Assembly: GCA_964398225.1 (NCBI GenBank) | Contig: CAYNLY010000020.1 | Coordinates: 1 to 24,802, forward strand | Length of the DNA stretch: 24,802 nt | Source: CAYNLY01 sp964398225 | GTDB taxonomy: Bacteria; Pseudomonadota; Zetaproteobacteria; Mariprofundales; Mariprofundaceae | Direction: 5' to 3' | In this document: one piece after another, positions 1 through 7,499 of the stretch | Layout of the letters: each line of letters begins with the position of its first letter | Numbering within the stretch: the stretch's first letter is position 1 | Made by a program: the position numbers and the translations under genes | The notes under the pieces: model-generated | The model's input: only the letters and a program-made list of their open reading frames with translations | What the model was told of the DNA's origin: nothing | Databases searched by the model: none

Positions 1-527
1 TGCCGTGGGATACGCTGTTTCTGTCGGTGCTGCTCTACATCGTGATTCCGGTCGTCGTCGCCTACTTCGGCCGCCGGGCGCTGCTCGCCAAAGGCAAGCT
101 GGACGAAGTGCTGCACATGATGGACCCCATCTCGATGGCCGCGCTGCTGGTCACGGTCGTGCTCCTGTTCGGCTTCCAGGGCGAGCAGATCATCCGCCAG
201 CCGCTGGTGATCCTGCTGCTGGCGATTCCGATCACGGTGCAGGTCTATTTCAACTCGATGCTGGCCTACTGGCTGAACCGGAAGCTGGGCGTGGATCATT
301 CCGTGGCCGGGCCGTCCGCATTGATCGGCGCGTCGAACTTTTTCGAGCTTGCCGTGGCCGCGGCGATCGCGCTGTTCGGCTTCGAGTCGGGGGCGGCGCT
401 CGCCACCGTCGTCGGCGTGCTCGTCGAGGTGCCGGTGATGCTTTCGGTCGTCTCGATCGTGAACCGCACGAAGGCCTGGTACGAATCGGGGCTTGGGCTC
501 CAGCCCGTGGAGGTCCGCAATGACTGA
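1..527 (+). CDS. acr3: ACR3-family arsenite efflux permease, C-terminal part (5' end outside window)
   Basis: The reading frame is open from base 3 and ends with TGA at 525-527, so about 174 C-terminal residues are present and the start lies upstream of the window. The fragment has four or five hydrophobic segments. It contains the stretch GASNFFELAVAAAIALFG (bases about 327-381), which matches the conserved late transmembrane motif of bacterial ACR3 arsenite carriers, including its conserved Glu. ACR3 proteins extrude As(III) across the inner membrane using the proton-motive force. The gene overlaps the downstream arsC by 8 bp, so the two are probably translated together, and the pair forms a reduce-and-export detoxification module. 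An arsR repressor would be expected upstream but is not visible. Family assignment is firm. The symbol arsB is sometimes used for this gene, but ArsB proper is an unrelated family. Confidence 0.9.
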   Translation, partial: PWDTLFLSVLLYIVIPVVVAYFGRRALLAKGKLDEVLHMMDPISMAALLVTVVLLFGFQGEQIIRQPLVILLLAIPITVQVYFNSMLAYWLNRKLGVDHSVAGPSALIGASNFFELAVAAAIALFGFESGAALATVVGVLVEVPVMLSVVSIVNRTKAWYESGLGLQPVEVRND

Positions 528-942
528 GAAAAAAACAAGAGTACTGTTCCTGTGCACCGGCAATTCCTGCCGCTCGCAGATGGCCGAGGGCTGGCTGAGA
601 GCGCTCGGAGGCGACCGCTTCGAGGTCTTTTCCGCCGGGATCGAGGCGCACGGGCTCAACCCGCGGGCGGTGGCGGTGATGAGGGAAGCCGGTGTGGACA
701 TCTCGAATCAGAAATCCGAGGTGCTCGACCCCGAGCTTCTGAAGACGATGGACCTCGTGATCACCGTCTGCGGCCATGCCGACGAACACTGCCCCGCCGT
801 GCCCGCCTCCTGCCGCAAGGAGCACTGGCCGTTCGACGATCCTGCGAAGGCCACCGGCACCGAGGAAGAGATCATGGCCGTGTTCCGCCGCGTGCGCGAC
901 GAAATCCGCGCCCGCATCGAACGTTTCCTCGAACGAAGCTGA
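520..942 (+). CDS. arsC: Arsenate reductase, thioredoxin-coupled (low-molecular-weight phosphatase fold)
   Basis: The protein has 140 residues. It carries the phosphatase-type P-loop CTGNSCR at residues 12-18, where Cys12 is the nucleophile. The redox pair Cys84 and Cys91 sits in TVCGHADEHC, and Asp106 in WPFDDPA is the likely general acid. This Cys12/Cys84/Cys91 triad is the pattern of the pI258-type ArsC. That family reduces As(V) to As(III) through an intramolecular disulfide cascade resolved by thioredoxin, unlike the glutaredoxin-linked R773 type. The start at 520 is chosen because it gives the usual N-terminus (MTEKKTRVLFLCTGNSC) and overlaps the acr3 stop by 8 bp; an in-frame ATG at 493 would add nine atypical residues. 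The As(III) product is the substrate of the upstream ACR3 carrier. A terminator follows 37 bp after the stop. Confidence 0.95.
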   Translation: MTEKKTRVLFLCTGNSCRSQMAEGWLRALGGDRFEVFSAGIEAHGLNPRAVAVMREAGVDISNQKSEVLDPELLKTMDLVITVCGHADEHCPAVPASCRKEHWPFDDPAKATGTEEEIMAVFRRVRDEIRARIERFLERS

Positions 943-979
943 ACCCTCTCCCCCACCTTTCCCCACATCCTTAGTCCAA

Positions 980-1021
980 CGCACCCAGCCTCTTCTTTCT
1001 TCAGGCTGGGTGTGCTGTTTT
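980..1021 (+). terminator. Rho-independent terminator of the ars operon
   Basis: CACCCAGCCT (982-991) and AGGCTGGGTG (1003-1012) form a perfect 10-bp stem. A G-T and a C-G pair extend it to 980/1014, and the loop is CTTCTTTCTTC. A short T-rich tail (CTGTTTT) follows. It lies between arsC and the mraZ promoter, so it separates arsenic-operon transcription from the dcw cluster. Confidence 0.85.
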
Positions 1022-1054
1022 GACGCACCCTCGCTGATGCGGGCATGCCTGCGG

Positions 1055-1083
1055 TTGACAAGGGTGGATTTGTGGCCAAAGAT
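1055..1083 (+). promoter_or_regulatory. Putative sigma-70 promoter of the dcw cluster (Pmra)
   Basis: A consensus -35 box, TTGACA, lies at 1055-1060. With a 17-bp spacer the -10 position is AAAGAT at 1078-1083, which matches TATAAT at only 3 of 6 positions. The predicted transcription start near 1090 falls inside the TGGNN repeats, as expected for an MraZ-repressed promoter. The -35 box is strong and the -10 is weak, so the exact -10 is uncertain. Confidence 0.55.
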
Positions 1084-1108
1084 TGGCAACTAGTGGGGAA
1101 ATGTGGGT
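1084..1108 (+). promoter_or_regulatory. Probable MraZ operator: three TGGNN repeats at 10-bp spacing
   Basis: TGGCA (1084-1088), TGGGG (1094-1098) and TGGGT (1104-1108) are spaced exactly 10 bp apart, one helical turn. MraZ of E. coli and other bacteria binds direct TGGGN repeats separated by 5 bp just upstream of mraZ and represses the cluster. The first repeat here is degenerate (TGGCA). The array follows directly after the predicted -10 box, where bound MraZ would block initiation. Confidence 0.75.
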
Positions 1109-1152
1109 AATGAACCCAGCCCCGGCCACTCTGGGAGGAACGAACGGGCGGC

Positions 1153-1584
1153 ATGTTCCAGGGCGAATACAGCAACAGCATGGACGACAAGGGGCGCGTC
1201 AGCATCCCGGCCGCATTCCGCGAGGCCCTGCGCCGCGACTACGGCGACGACCGTATCGTCGTCACCCGCACCCCCCACGACCCCTGCCTGAACGCCTACC
1301 CGATCCGCGTCTGGAACCGGCTGCTTGCGCGGCTGAACCAGCAGCAGCCCAGCCGCGAGCTGCGCGCCTACCGCCGCATCGTGCTGGGCTCGGCCCAGGA
1401 ATACACGCCGGACAAGCAGGGCCGCATCCTGATTCCGCAGAACCTGCGCGAGTACGCGGGACTTACGCGTGCGGTGCAGTTCGCCGGGGCCGGGGAAATC
1501 TTCGAAATCTGGGACCGGGCGACCTGGGACCGGCAGCTCGAGGCCGACCTTGCGCTCGCCCGCAACTTCGAGCCGGGGCTCTGA
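1153..1584 (+). CDS. mraZ: Transcriptional regulator MraZ
   Basis: The product has 143 residues with the duplicated AbrB-like half-motif of MraZ: DDKGRVSIPAAFRE (residues 11-24) and PDKQGRILIPQNLRE (86-100). MraZ assembles into a ring that binds tandem TGGGN repeats in its own promoter and represses the dcw operon. Matching repeats are present at 1084-1108, so autoregulation is likely. The start at 1153 gives the family-typical MFxG N-terminus. The nearest good Shine-Dalgarno (GGGAGGA, 1133-1139) is rather far, 13 nt from the ATG. It is the first gene of the cluster, and its stop is followed by the GTG of rsmH after 1 bp. Confidence 0.96.
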   Translation: MFQGEYSNSMDDKGRVSIPAAFREALRRDYGDDRIVVTRTPHDPCLNAYPIRVWNRLLARLNQQQPSRELRAYRRIVLGSAQEYTPDKQGRILIPQNLREYAGLTRAVQFAGAGEIFEIWDRATWDRQLEADLALARNFEPGL

Positions 1585-1585
1585 T

Positions 1586-2530
1586 GTGCCGGCGGGCCAC
1601 ATCCCCGTTCTGGCCGAAGCGTTCGTGGACGCGCTGTTCACCGTGCCGGACGGCCGCTACGTGGACTGCACCTTCGGTCGCGGAGGCCACAGCCGCCTGC
1701 TGCTTGCGCGCCTGGGCCCGGACGGGCGGCTGCTCGCGCTGGACCGGGACCCGGAGGCCGTCGCCGAAGGCATGCGGCTCGCCGGCGAGGATTCCCGCTT
1801 TCGCATCGTCCATGCGCCCTTTTCCAGACTCGCTCAGGCGCTCGACGATGCCGGGTGGTCAACCGTGAACGGCATCGGCTTTGATCTCGGCCTTTCCTCG
1901 CCGCAGGTGGACGACGCCGCCCGCGGCTTCTCCTTCATGCACGAGGGCCCGCTCGACATGCGCATGGACCCCACCCGGGGCCAGCCGCTCAGCGAGCGGC
2001 TTGCACGCGTGTCCGAGCGGGAGCTTGCCCGCATCCTGCGCGAATACGGCGACGAGCGCTTCGCGGCCCGCATCGCCCGGGCGATTCTGCGCGCACTCCA
2101 CGAGGGCCGGCTGCGCACGACGCGCGATCTCGAAAACGTCTGCTTCCATGCCGTCCCGCCCCGGGCGCGCCACGGCCGGATCCATCCGGCGACCCGGACC
2201 TTCCAGGCGCTTCGCATCTGGGTCAACGAGGAGTTCGACGAGCTCGAGCAGGGACTGAAGGCCGCGATCGAGCGTCTTGCGCCCGGCGGCCGGCTTGCCG
2301 TGATCTCGTTTCATTCCGGCGAGGACCGTCGCGTGCGGGACCTGATCGAGCAGGCCGTGCATCCCTGCGTCTGCCCGCCGGAGTTTCCGGTCTGCCGCTG
2401 CGGGCGCCGGCCGACGATGCGCTGGGTGCAGAAAAAGCCGGTCCGCCCCTCCGAGGCCGAAGTCCGGGCCAATCCGCGCGCGCGCTCGGCCCGAATGCGC
2501 GTGGCCGAGCGGCTGGAGGCGACGGCATGA
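1586..2530 (+). CDS. rsmH: 16S rRNA (cytosine(1402)-N4)-methyltransferase
   Basis: The protein has 314 residues when started at GTG 1586, close to the 313 of E. coli RsmH. The N-terminus VPAGHIPVLAEAFVDAL and the SAM-binding motif DCTFGRGGHS (residues 27-36) identify RsmH (MraW). The conserved C-terminal segment with FHSGEDRRVRD follows, then a Cys-rich CVCPPEFPVCRCG stretch typical of the family. The enzyme N4-methylates C1402 in the decoding centre of 16S rRNA. Longer in-frame starts exist inside mraZ (ATG at 1469), but they add 39 residues of shadow sequence with no family match. The stop overlaps the ftsL start as ATGA. Confidence 0.96.
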   Translation: MPAGHIPVLAEAFVDALFTVPDGRYVDCTFGRGGHSRLLLARLGPDGRLLALDRDPEAVAEGMRLAGEDSRFRIVHAPFSRLAQALDDAGWSTVNGIGFDLGLSSPQVDDAARGFSFMHEGPLDMRMDPTRGQPLSERLARVSERELARILREYGDERFAARIARAILRALHEGRLRTTRDLENVCFHAVPPRARHGRIHPATRTFQALRIWVNEEFDELEQGLKAAIERLAPGGRLAVISFHSGEDRRVRDLIEQAVHPCVCPPEFPVCRCGRRPTMRWVQKKPVRPSEAEVRANPRARSARMRVAERLEATA

Positions 2531-2790
2531 GCCGGAACTCGAGGATCTGGCTGGCCGCAATCACCATGCTTGTGCTGGCGCTGGGCGCAGGCCAGGTGTG
2601 GCTGTCGCATCTGCGCATCGAGCTTTCCGGCCGGCACCAGGCGCTTTCCGAGCAGCGCGAGCGCCTGCAGATGGAGCTTGCCGGCCTGAGGCTTGAGCTT
2701 GCCAGCCTCACCCGCCCGGACCGGCTCCGCCAGGCCGCGCGCGCGCTCGGCATGGCGCCGCCGCGTCCCGGTCAGGTGGTGCGCCGATGA
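2527..2790 (+). CDS. ftsL: Cell division protein FtsL
   Basis: This is a small bitopic protein of 87 residues. It has a short cytoplasmic N-terminus, one transmembrane segment (about 7-26), and a periplasmic heptad-rich coiled coil (about 32-62). The C-terminal signature LGMAPPRPGQVV (74-85) is typical of FtsL. FtsL forms the FtsQ-FtsL-FtsB complex that activates FtsWI during septation. The position between rsmH and ftsI is the canonical place for ftsL. Both ends overlap their neighbours by 4 bp (ATGA). Confidence 0.93.
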   Translation: MSRNSRIWLAAITMLVLALGAGQVWLSHLRIELSGRHQALSEQRERLQMELAGLRLELASLTRPDRLRQAARALGMAPPRPGQVVRR

Positions 2791-4661
2791 ACCCGCGTCC
2801 TTCCGCCGAGCATCAGCTGCGCCGGCGCACCGAGGCGGTGGCCGGCCTGATGGCGCTGGGGCTTGCGCTGCTCGCGGTCCGCGCCGTGGACCTGCAGTGG
2901 CTGCAGGCCGAACGGCTGGCGAAGGAAGCCGAGCGCCAGCATTTCCGGCAGTACACGACGGTTGCCCCCCGCGGGCCGATTCTCGACGCCCGCGGCAGGA
3001 TCCTGGCCGAAAGCATCGAGGTGCCCTCGATCGCCGCGATCGCCGACGAGGTGCCGCCGGACCGGATCGATGCGCTTGCCCGCGAACTCGGCGTGCCGGC
3101 CGATCGCATCCGGGCGCGGCTTCGCGGTCGCGAGGGCTTCGTGTGGCTGGCGCGCCAGATCGAACCCGAACGCGCCGAGCGCGTGCTCGCGCTCGGCATC
3201 CCGGGCGTGCGCCGCGAAACGGAGTGGCGCCGCTACCATCCGCTCGGGCCGGAGGCCGGCCATGTGCTCGGCTTCGTCGGCATCGACGGACACGGCCTCG
3301 AAGGCGTGGAGCGGGCGCGCGACGAAATCCTGGCCGGGCGGCCGGGGCTGCGTCAGATCCAGCGGGATGCGCGCGGGCACTCCCTGCCCGGCGGCGTCTG
3401 GCTGCGCGAGCCCGTTCCGGGGCGCGCGGTGAAGCTGACGCTGGATGCCTCGATTCAGGGCATCGCCTATGCCGCGCTCGCCGAGGCCGTGCGCGAAAGC
3501 GGCGCCAGGGGCGGCTCGGTGGTCGTCCTCGATCCGGCAAGCGGCGACGTGCTCGCGATGGCCAACTGGCCCGGCTTCAATCCGAACGACTTCCGCCGCT
3601 ATCGCCCGGGGCAGTGGCGCAACCGGGCCGTCACCGACATCTTCGAGCCCGGCTCCGCGCTCAAGCCGTTCACGATCGCGGCCGCGCTGGCCTCGGGCCG
3701 CTGGCGCCCCGATTCGCGCGTCTTCTGTGAAAACGGCGCGATGCAGGTGGCCGACCACGTGATCCACGACGACCACCGCGAAGGCTGGCTGGATCTTGCG
3801 GGGCTGCTCGCCCGTTCGAGCAACATCGGCGCGGCGAAGCTGGCGCTGGACATCGGGCCCGCCCGGCTCCGGGGCATGCTCGCCCAGGTCGGCATCGGGG
3901 AACGGCCCGATCTGGGGCTCGGGGGCGAATCGCCGGGGATTCTTCCGCCGCTGTCCCGATGGGGGCCGGTGGAAACCGCGAACATCGCCTTCGGCCAGGG
4001 GGTCGCGGTCACGCCGCTGCAGCTCGCAGCGGCCTTCGCCGTTCTGGCCAACGGCGGAAGACGCGTGTACCCGCGCCTGTTCGCCGACGCGCAGGTAAAG
4101 CCCGGCGCGCAGGTGCTTCCGGTGCGGATCGTCGAAAGCCTGCGGGCGATGCTGATCTATGCGACCTCGCCCGAAGGCACGGGCCGGCTGGCCGTGCCGG
4201 CGGGCTACACGGTCGCCGGCAAGACCGGCACCGCCCAGAAGCCGGACGAACACGGCCGCTACGGGCGCGACCGCTTCACCGCCGTGTTTGCGGGCTTTGC
4301 GCCGGCGATGAATCCCAGGCTTGCGATCGCGGTCGTCATCGACGAGCCGAAGGCGAGCATCTACGGCGGCCAGGTCGCGGCTCCCGTGTTCCGGAAGATT
4401 GTCGAGAACGTGCTGCCCTATCTGGGCCTGCCGCCGGAAGGAACGCAGGCGCCGATCGAGCCGGTGGCGATGACCGGCGAGCAGACGCCCGGCCTCACCA
4501 CCCGCCTGATCGGGCTTTCCCTGCGCGAACTCGTCCGGATCGCGCGCCGCGAGGGCTGGAACCTGACCGTGCACGGCACCGGCTTCGTTCGCCGGTATGA
4601 GCCCGCGCGCCTGGACCTTCTTGCCCCGGGCGCGCACCTGGAGGCATGGCTCGATGACTGA
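2787..4661 (+). CDS. ftsI: Septal peptidoglycan transpeptidase FtsI (PBP3) with C-terminal PASTA-like domain
   Basis: The protein has 624 residues. One transmembrane helix lies near residues 17-36, followed by a penicillin-binding dimerisation (pedestal) domain and a transpeptidase domain. The active-site motifs are SALK (S290, K293), SSN (344-346) and KTG (479-481). FtsI cross-links septal peptidoglycan with its partner FtsW. After the transpeptidase domain there is an extra segment at about 568-624: PGLTTRLIGLSLRELV, then GWNLTVHGTG, then LLAPGAHLEAWL. It has the layout of one PASTA domain. E. coli FtsI (588 residues) lacks this; PASTA domains are better known on Gram-positive PBP2x/SpoVD and on FtsI of some other phyla. 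The start overlaps ftsL by 4 bp. The end overlaps the murE start by 8 bp. Confidence 0.96.
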   Translation: MNPRPSAEHQLRRRTEAVAGLMALGLALLAVRAVDLQWLQAERLAKEAERQHFRQYTTVAPRGPILDARGRILAESIEVPSIAAIADEVPPDRIDALARELGVPADRIRARLRGREGFVWLARQIEPERAERVLALGIPGVRRETEWRRYHPLGPEAGHVLGFVGIDGHGLEGVERARDEILAGRPGLRQIQRDARGHSLPGGVWLREPVPGRAVKLTLDASIQGIAYAALAEAVRESGARGGSVVVLDPASGDVLAMANWPGFNPNDFRRYRPGQWRNRAVTDIFEPGSALKPFTIAAALASGRWRPDSRVFCENGAMQVADHVIHDDHREGWLDLAGLLARSSNIGAAKLALDIGPARLRGMLAQVGIGERPDLGLGGESPGILPPLSRWGPVETANIAFGQGVAVTPLQLAAAFAVLANGGRRVYPRLFADAQVKPGAQVLPVRIVESLRAMLIYATSPEGTGRLAVPAGYTVAGKTGTAQKPDEHGRYGRDRFTAVFAGFAPAMNPRLAIAVVIDEPKASIYGGQVAAPVFRKIVENVLPYLGLPPEGTQAPIEPVAMTGEQTPGLTTRLIGLSLRELVRIARREGWNLTVHGTGFVRRYEPARLDLLAPGAHLEAWLDD

Positions 4662-6150
4662 GCGTTTCCCCGCCCCGCTGGAACGACCGAAGCGCCTGTC
4701 GCAGCTCGCCAAGGGCCTGGGCAAGCCTTCGGGCGATGCGGACATCGTGCGCATCGTCGACGATTCGCGCGCGGTCCAGCCGGGCGATGCCTATCTGTGT
4801 CTGCCGCGCGCCGAGGCCTTTGCACAGGAATATGCGGACGAGGCCTGCGCGAAGGGTGCCGCGGCGGTAATCTCGGTGGGGCACACGCTGGGCACGACCG
4901 TGCCCTACCTGCGGCTGGACGACATGGAAACCGCGGGCCGGCTGCTCCGCCGCTTCTTCGACACGGAAAACTGCAAGACCCGGCTCGTCGGCATCACCGG
5001 CACCGACGGCAAGACGAGCGTGGCCTGGATGCTGCGCGAGGCGCTCGAGCGCAAAGGGCGCAAGGCCTGGAGCGTCGGCACGCTGGGCTGGATGCGCGCG
5101 CCCTCGGACGTCACGCCGCTCGAGAACACCACGCCCTCGCTGCTGACGATGCACGCGATCCTCGCCGAAGCCTGCCGCGCGGGCGTGCACGATCTCGTGA
5201 TCGAAGCAAGCTCGCACGGCATCGCCCAGGAACGCATCGCCGGCCTCGACTTTCATGCCGTGATCTGGACCAGCATCGGCCACGACCACCTGCAGGATCA
5301 CGGCGGCTACCAGGCCTACGTGCAGACCAAGCGAGGCTTCGTGCACGCCCAGGCCGGGCGTGGCGCCGTGGCCGTGCTCAACGCCGACCATCCCGACATT
5401 GTCGCGGACATGCCCAAACGGGCGCGCACCTACGGTCACGGGCTCTACCGGGCCTCGCTGACCCTGGGCTGGGAACAGGAGCTGCCCGGCATGGTGCGCC
5501 TGCGCAAGGGCGACGAGGAGGTCCGCATCGAGGACATCCCGCTGGGCGAGTTCCATGCCGAGAACGTCGCCTGCGTGGGTCTGACGCTGAACGCGGGCTG
5601 GCGCACGCCGCTCGGCAAGCTGCCGGAGCTGCTGGGCGGCCTGAGCGCGCCGCCGGGCCGGCTCGAGGATCTGGCCGCCGGCCGCTATCAGGTGTTCATC
5701 GATTACGCCCACACGCCCGAGGCGCTTGCCCGCTGCCTGAAGGCCGCCCGGCTGGTCACGCGGCGCAAGCTGCTGCTCGTTTTCGGCTGCGGAGGCGACC
5801 GCGACCATCAGAAGCGGCCGCGCATGGGCGAGATCGCCGCAACGCATGCCGACGTCGTCTGGATCACGAGCGACAATCCGAGAAGCGAGCCGCCCGAGGT
5901 CATCGCCTCGGAAATCGAGCACGGCATGCCGAAACCCTATCCGGCCGAGGTGCACCTTCAGCTCGACCGCGAGCGGGCGATCGCCGAGGCCGTCGCGATG
6001 CTTGAGCCCGGGGATACGCTCGTGATCGCGGGCAAGGGACACGAGCCCTACATGGAGATCGGCGGGCGCCGGATTCCCTGGAGCGACGCCGAGGTCGCGC
6101 GCCGCTGCCTGGCCGAAAAACAGCGCCGGGAGCTGGCCCGATGCGCATGA
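4654..6150 (+). CDS. murE: UDP-MurNAc-L-Ala-D-Glu:meso-diaminopimelate ligase
   Basis: The protein has 498 residues with the three-domain Mur ligase layout. The ATP-binding loop GTDGKTS is at residues 116-122. The central domain contains EASSHGIAQERIAGL, and the C-terminal domain contains DYAHTPEAL and GCGGDRDHQKRPRMG. The DNPR motif at 407-410 is the known signature for meso-diaminopimelate, as opposed to L-lysine, so the peptidoglycan is predicted to be of the DAP type. MurE adds the third amino acid of the stem peptide in the cytoplasm. The start at 4654 gives an 8-bp overlap with ftsI; an upstream in-frame ATG at 4597 would add 19 shadow residues. Confidence 0.97.
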   Translation: MTERFPAPLERPKRLSQLAKGLGKPSGDADIVRIVDDSRAVQPGDAYLCLPRAEAFAQEYADEACAKGAAAVISVGHTLGTTVPYLRLDDMETAGRLLRRFFDTENCKTRLVGITGTDGKTSVAWMLREALERKGRKAWSVGTLGWMRAPSDVTPLENTTPSLLTMHAILAEACRAGVHDLVIEASSHGIAQERIAGLDFHAVIWTSIGHDHLQDHGGYQAYVQTKRGFVHAQAGRGAVAVLNADHPDIVADMPKRARTYGHGLYRASLTLGWEQELPGMVRLRKGDEEVRIEDIPLGEFHAENVACVGLTLNAGWRTPLGKLPELLGGLSAPPGRLEDLAAGRYQVFIDYAHTPEALARCLKAARLVTRRKLLLVFGCGGDRDHQKRPRMGEIAATHADVVWITSDNPRSEPPEVIASEIEHGMPKPYPAEVHLQLDRERAIAEAVAMLEPGDTLVIAGKGHEPYMEIGGRRIPWSDAEVARRCLAEKQRRELARCA

Positions 6151-7499
6151 CCGGCATGCAGCTCGCCCAGGCCGCCGGCGGCCGCTGGCGCGATGCCGTG
6201 CCCGACGAGGTCGCCGGGATTTCGACCGACAGCCGCAGCCTGAAGCCCGGAGAGGCGTTCCTCGCGCTTCGCGGTCCGCGCTTCGACGGGCATGCGTTCG
6301 GCGCCGATGTCGCCGGACGCGCCTCGGCGCTGATCGGCGATGCGCGCGGGGCCGAGCAATGGAAGGCCCTGAACGTGCCGGTGCTGATCGTGGACGACAC
6401 GCTGGCGGCCCTGGGCGACATCGCACGCGCCTGGCGGCGGATGCTGGCGCAGACCCATCTGATCGCGCTGACCGGTTCCGTCGGCAAGACCAGCCTCCGT
6501 TCGATGCTCGAGCAGGCCTTCTCGCGCCTGGGGCTTCGGGTTTCGGCCACGCGCGCCAATCTGAACAACCTGATCGGCGTGCCGCTCACGCTGCTGAACG
6601 TGCCGATGGATGCCCAGATCGCGGTCGTCGAATGCGGCGTCAGCGAGCCCGGGGAAATGAAGCGGCTTGCCTCGGTCGTGGAACCCGATGCCGTCGCGCT
6701 GACCGCGATCGCGCCGGCCCACAGCGCGGGGCTCGGCGACCTCGTTTCGATTGCGCGCGAAAAGGCGACGCTGCTCCAGTCGCTGAAGCCGGAAGGCGCC
6801 GCCTACCTGGGCGCGGGCGTGGCCCATCTGCTCGAACAGGCCGGCATCCGTCCCGGGCCGGGCTGGCTGAGCCTGGACGACGCCCTTTCCTGGAACCTGC
6901 GGGGGCGGACGCTGGTGCTTGAGCGGCGGAACGAAACGGCCGAGATCCCGCTGCTGCTGCCCGCCGCTCACTGGGCGCACAACCTGGCGCTGGCCGCGCT
7001 CATCGTGCTGGATACGAGCGAAAGGCTCGGAAGGCCCTGTTCACTGGCCGATACGGCTCGGCTGCTCGCCGGCTGGGAGCCGCTTCCGGGCAGGATGCGT
7101 CCGCTCCGGATGCCCGACGGCGCGCTCGTGCTCGACGACTGCTACAACGCCAATCCGGCCTCGATGAAGGCCGCGCTCGACACGCTGCGCGCATTGCCCG
7201 GCCGGCATGTCGCGGTGCTCGGGGACATGGCGGAGCTGGGCGACGAATCCGTGGCCGCGCACCGCGGGCTCGATGTGGACGGCATCGACGAACTCTGGCT
7301 CGTCGGCGAGCAGATGAAGCACCTTGCCGACCGCGTTCCGACCGCCCACTGGCATCCCGACGCCGGATCGGCCGCCGAGGCCCTTGCGGGCAAACGCTTC
7401 GGCGCGGATGCGACGATTCTCGTCAAGGGCTCGCGCAGCCAGCATCTCGAAACGGTGCTCGATGCGCTGATGCAGCGGGAGAGGCGCCATGCTGTATAA
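6141..7499 (+). CDS. murF: UDP-MurNAc-tripeptide:D-alanyl-D-alanine ligase
   Basis: The protein has 452 residues. The Mur ligase P-loop TGSVGKTS lies at residues 111-118, and the N-terminal STDSR substrate-binding signature at 28-32. The central segment LNNLIGVPLTLLN and the C-terminal DDCYNANPASMKAAL with LGDMAELG are typical of MurF. The enzyme adds D-Ala-D-Ala, made by the Ddl encoded downstream, to the tripeptide from MurE. ATG 6141 is preferred because GGGAG lies 7 nt upstream; ATG 6147 is in frame two codons later and would give a 4-bp ATGA overlap with murE. The 3' end overlaps mraY by 11 bp. Confidence 0.96.
   Translation: MRMTGMQLAQAAGGRWRDAVPDEVAGISTDSRSLKPGEAFLALRGPRFDGHAFGADVAGRASALIGDARGAEQWKALNVPVLIVDDTLAALGDIARAWRRMLAQTHLIALTGSVGKTSLRSMLEQAFSRLGLRVSATRANLNNLIGVPLTLLNVPMDAQIAVVECGVSEPGEMKRLASVVEPDAVALTAIAPAHSAGLGDLVSIAREKATLLQSLKPEGAAYLGAGVAHLLEQAGIRPGPGWLSLDDALSWNLRGRTLVLERRNETAEIPLLLPAAHWAHNLALAALIVLDTSERLGRPCSLADTARLLAGWEPLPGRMRPLRMPDGALVLDDCYNANPASMKAALDTLRALPGRHVAVLGDMAELGDESVAAHRGLDVDGIDELWLVGEQMKHLADRVPTAHWHPDAGSAAEALAGKRFGADATILVKGSRSQHLETVLDALMQRERRHAV

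Noticed and set aside
2772..4754. 660-codon minus-strand frame opposite ftsI, with similar frames at 4495-6426 and 11862-13766
   Set aside because: These are antisense shadows of ftsI, murE/murF and murG/murC/murB respectively. They have no recognisable motifs and their compositions are Arg-, Pro- and Ala-rich.
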